This document shows positions 21,855 through 23,730 of a stretch of 23,730 nt of DNA, in pieces. Location: NCBI GenBank assembly GCA_030642005.1, contig DAOWOP010000021.1:1-23730 (forward strand), given 5' to 3'. Within the stretch, counting starts at the first letter, position 1, and the number at the start of each line of letters is the position of its first letter. The translations under genes and the position numbers were made by a program. Under the pieces are notes generated by a model, which saw nothing but the letters and a program-made list of their open reading frames with translations, was not told where the DNA came from and ran no database searches. This DNA is from Planctomycetales bacterium (GTDB lineage Bacteria; Planctomycetota; Phycisphaerae; SM23-33).

Positions 21855-22796
21855 ATGAACGCTTTTGGAATAATCGGGATATACATTGCCGCGGCGGCCG
21901 GAACACTGGCCATCGGCCTGTACCTGCGGTGGTTCGACCGGAAGGTAACGGCGATGGTCCAGTGGCGCAAAGGCCCGCCGTGGTATCAGCCCGTCGCCGA
22001 CGTGCTTAAACTGTTCTACAAGGAAACGCTCATGCCGGCGACCGCTCGCGGGACGGGCTTCCTGATCGCTCCGGCAATCGGACTGGCGGCTTCGGCGCTG
22101 GTCGCGGCGATGCTGTGGTCGGCCGTCCTGACGCCCGAAACCGGGTTTGTCGGCGACCTTATCGTGGTGGTGTATCTGCTGTTGATCCCGCCGCTTATGA
22201 CCATATTAGGCGCAAGCGCTTCGGGCAGCCCACATGCCGCCATCGGCGCAAGCCGGGAAATGAAACTTATCCTCTCATACGAGTTGCCGTTCTTCCTGGC
22301 GATGCTGGTGGCGGTAATCCGCACCGACTGGACGCTGCAACTGGGTCCGATAGCCTCGGCCGGCGTGGTTCCGCTCTACAGCATCTCTGGCGTTATTGCG
22401 ATGATCATTGCGATACTGGCGATGCAGGCGAAACTTGGGCAGGTCCCTTTCGACACAGCCGAGGCAGAGTGCGAGATTATGTCCGGCGTGTACGTGGAGT
22501 ATTCCGGCGTCCCGCTGGCGATAATTTACCTCGGCAGAGCGATGATGCTGGCGGTGATGCCGTTGCTGCTGATAACGGTATTCTGGGGCGGGCTGGAGCC
22601 GACCGGCTGGGGAATCCCCGCATTCATCGGAAAGTATCTCCTGCTGGTCGTGCTTGTAACGTTGATTCGCAACACCAACCCCCGGCTGCGGATCGACCAG
22701 ATAATGAGGTTCTTCTGGTTTGGCGTAGCGCCGCTGGGGATAGCGGCGGTTGTACTGGCTTATTTGGGTAAGGCCTGGGCAATAAAATGGCTTTGA
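21855..22796 (+). CDS. NuoH/HycD-like membrane subunit of a group 4 hydrogenase-type complex
   Basis: The 313-residue protein has about eight membrane helices. It shows the family hallmarks RWFDRKVTAMVQWRKGPPWYQP (about 25-46), SREMKLILSYELPFF with Glu135 and Glu143, and QVPFDTAEAECEI (about 196-208) with several glutamates. These line the proton or sodium path near the quinone or hydrogenase junction in complex I, Hyc, Ech and Mbh. A longer frame from 21678 overlaps the ferredoxin gene and is rejected in favour of MNAFGIIGIY, which has AAGG upstream. It overlaps the next gene by ten bases. Confidence 0.92.
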   Translation: MNAFGIIGIYIAAAAGTLAIGLYLRWFDRKVTAMVQWRKGPPWYQPVADVLKLFYKETLMPATARGTGFLIAPAIGLAASALVAAMLWSAVLTPETGFVGDLIVVVYLLLIPPLMTILGASASGSPHAAIGASREMKLILSYELPFFLAMLVAVIRTDWTLQLGPIASAGVVPLYSISGVIAMIIAILAMQAKLGQVPFDTAEAECEIMSGVYVEYSGVPLAIIYLGRAMMLAVMPLLLITVFWGGLEPTGWGIPAFIGKYLLLVVLVTLIRNTNPRLRIDQIMRFFWFGVAPLGIAAVVLAYLGKAWAIKWL

Positions 22797-23227
22797 AAAA
22801 CTGGGCATTGCGGAAGTCGCTTTGGGTTTATCACGTCAACACCGGCGCGTGTAATAACTGCGACATTGAAGTGCTGGAGTTGCTGACGCCCAAATATGAC
22901 ATCGAGCGATTCGGGATGATCCTGGTCGGTACGCCGCGGCACGCCGACGTACTGGCCGTTACCGGCGCGTGCACGCGACAGGCCCAGCCCCGCCTTCAGG
23001 AAGTCTATCGCCAGACGCCTAAACCATGCGTCGTGATGGCCATCGGCTCCTGTGCGGGCGCGCAGGGAATCTTCGCCGAGTCCTATCACATGGGTGCGGG
23101 TGTGGATACCGCAATTAAGGCAGTCGATCCCGACGCTATCATCGTTTATGTTCCTGGCTGTCCGCCGAAGCCCGAAGCAATGATAGCCGCGGCAGTAAAG
23201 GCGATGGAACTGATAAAAACATTGTGA
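22787..23227 (+). CDS. NuoB/HycG-like small subunit of a group 4 hydrogenase-type complex
   Basis: The 146-residue protein keeps the proximal [4Fe-4S] cysteines: Cys22 and Cys25 in GACNNCDIEVL, Cys89 in GSCAGAQGIF, and Cys125 in PGCPPKP. The CNNCDIE context is that of group 4 hydrogenases and their relatives. It would dock on the membrane subunit and on a large subunit with the NiFe site. That large subunit is not present downstream: element E4 with a four-helix-bundle gene follows and the window then ends. Whether the complex is a hydrogenase or a hydrogenase-related (Ehr) complex without NiFe cannot be decided here. Confidence 0.92.
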   Translation: MALKNWALRKSLWVYHVNTGACNNCDIEVLELLTPKYDIERFGMILVGTPRHADVLAVTGACTRQAQPRLQEVYRQTPKPCVVMAIGSCAGAQGIFAESYHMGAGVDTAIKAVDPDAIIVYVPGCPPKPEAMIAAAVKAMELIKTL

Positions 23228-23234
23228 GATATAC

Positions 23235-23692
23235 AAAAATGTCTAATGTCTAATGACCAATGTCTAATGAATGTCTAATGACTAATGTCTAAAAAAATCC
23301 CAAGAGACGACGAATACAAGGAAGACAAAAAGGAATATGATCTTGAGGAAAGAACGGCTCGTTTCGGCAAATCAGTGATAGCCTTTGCAAAGAAAGCACC
23401 CAAAAGTCCTGTAACGATATCGCTGATTAGCCAACTGGTAAGAGCCGGAACCAGCGTCGGGGCCAATTATTGTGAGGCTGACGACGGCGTATCGAAAAGG
23501 GATTTCAGGAACAAGATTGGTATCTGTAAAAAAGAGGCTCGGGAGACCAAGCACTGGATAAGAATGGTTGTTGCGGCGGTGCCGGAATTGAAAGATGAAG
23601 CAAGGCCATTATGGCAGGAAGCAAAGGAACTCCACCTTATATTCGTTTCGATCTTTCGGAGCGCCGGAAGTAGTTAGACATTGGACATTAGT
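23235..23692. mobile_element. Heptamer inverted element E4 carrying an intact four-helix-bundle gene
   Basis: A TAATGTC-type arm (23235-23291) and a short GACATTA-type arm (23674-23692) enclose the gene at 23285-23677. The start codon of the gene is part of the left arm and its stop abuts the right arm. This is the full form of which E3 seems a deletion derivative. Classification as a mobile element is inference. Confidence 0.6.
23285..23677 (+). CDS. Four-helix-bundle protein, S23/IVP family, in element E4
   Basis: The 130-residue protein has a charged N-terminal part (to about 25), then FGKSVIAFAKKAPKSPVT, then the family core LVRAGTSVGANYCEADDGVS, then KRDFRNKIGICKKEARETKHWIR and a C-terminal helix. 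It is a distinct subfamily from the gene at 3969-4331. It follows the hydrogenase-like genes but is enclosed by inverted heptamer arms, one of which forms its first codons (MSK). It is probably cargo of that element, not a hydrogenase subunit. The gene has no clear ribosome site other than the array. Confidence 0.88.
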   Translation: MSKKIPRDDEYKEDKKEYDLEERTARFGKSVIAFAKKAPKSPVTISLISQLVRAGTSVGANYCEADDGVSKRDFRNKIGICKKEARETKHWIRMVVAAVPELKDEARPLWQEAKELHLIFVSIFRSAGSS

Positions 23693-23715
23693 ATGACAGC
23701 GTTACTTACTTTTTA

Positions 23716-23729
23716 GCCCCGTTAGGGGC
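23716..23729. repeat. GCCCC-GTTA-GGGGC hairpin at the window edge
   Basis: A five-bp perfect GC stem with a four-base loop, in a setting (TTTTAGCCCC) like other short intergenic repeats. It may be the start of a larger repeat cut by the window edge. Confidence 0.4.
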
Positions 23730-23730
23730 A

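Overview
The window looks like a chromosomal piece of a GC-rich, anaerobic bacterium of the PVC group, most likely a planctomycete of the Phycisphaerae type. This is inferred from four things: a short V-type ATPase operon carrying a DUF2764 gene, an L20 protein with a long lysine-rich tail, two four-helix-bundle (S23/IVP-type) genes, and intergenic palindromes of a kind I associate with that group. No rRNA or other definitive marker is present, so the placement is tentative.

Positions 1-4495 form an accessory island against a tRNA-Pro(TGG) gene (4495-4568, minus strand). It carries a Fic protein, a membrane-anchored unknown, a PIN toxin/Phd antitoxin pair, a HEPN-like protein and a four-helix-bundle protein. 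Three degenerate ~30-bp direct repeats (1515, 2478, 3221) begin with the last 12-13 bases of the tRNA and divide the island into cassettes of one or two genes. An 82-bp segment holding the start of the four-helix gene and half of an octamer inverted array occurs twice without a mismatch.

Positions 4795-12795 (minus) hold the V-ATPase operon in the order E, DUF2764, A, B, D, I, K. The proteolipid has residues compatible with Na+ binding. Then, all on the minus strand, come pheS, rplT (L20 with basic tail), rpmI (L35), a glycosyltransferase and larC.

Positions 17764-23227 (plus) hold a redox operon that starts divergently from larC. It has sulfhydrogenase/AsrAB-like beta and gamma subunits (HydB, HydG), a short NuoG/FdhF-like protein, a four-cluster ferredoxin (HycB-like), a NuoH/HycD-like membrane subunit and a NuoB/HycG-like small subunit. 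Together these look like part of a membrane-bound, energy-converting hydrogenase or hydrogenase-related complex with an NAD(P)H module of the sulfhydrogenase type. The large subunit, antiporter-like subunits and NuoI-like ferredoxin are not in the window.

The most unusual signal is a set of intergenic elements with a shared plan: short-period tandem arrays (7 or 8 bp, never a multiple of 3) facing each other as inverted repeats around a variable core. The TAATGTC-type family occurs four times, always at gene junctions inside or at the end of operons (9233-9560, 11312-11402, 19623-19784, 23235-23692). One copy has an intact four-helix-bundle gene as its core. Another keeps only the start and the last 16 codons of a related gene, like an internal-deletion derivative. 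Two V-ATPase genes take their last codons and stop from these arrays. An octamer family beside tRNA-Pro has the same association with a four-helix-bundle gene and a truncated copy. I suggest these are mobile or formerly mobile elements, with the four-helix-bundle protein as cargo or mobility factor.
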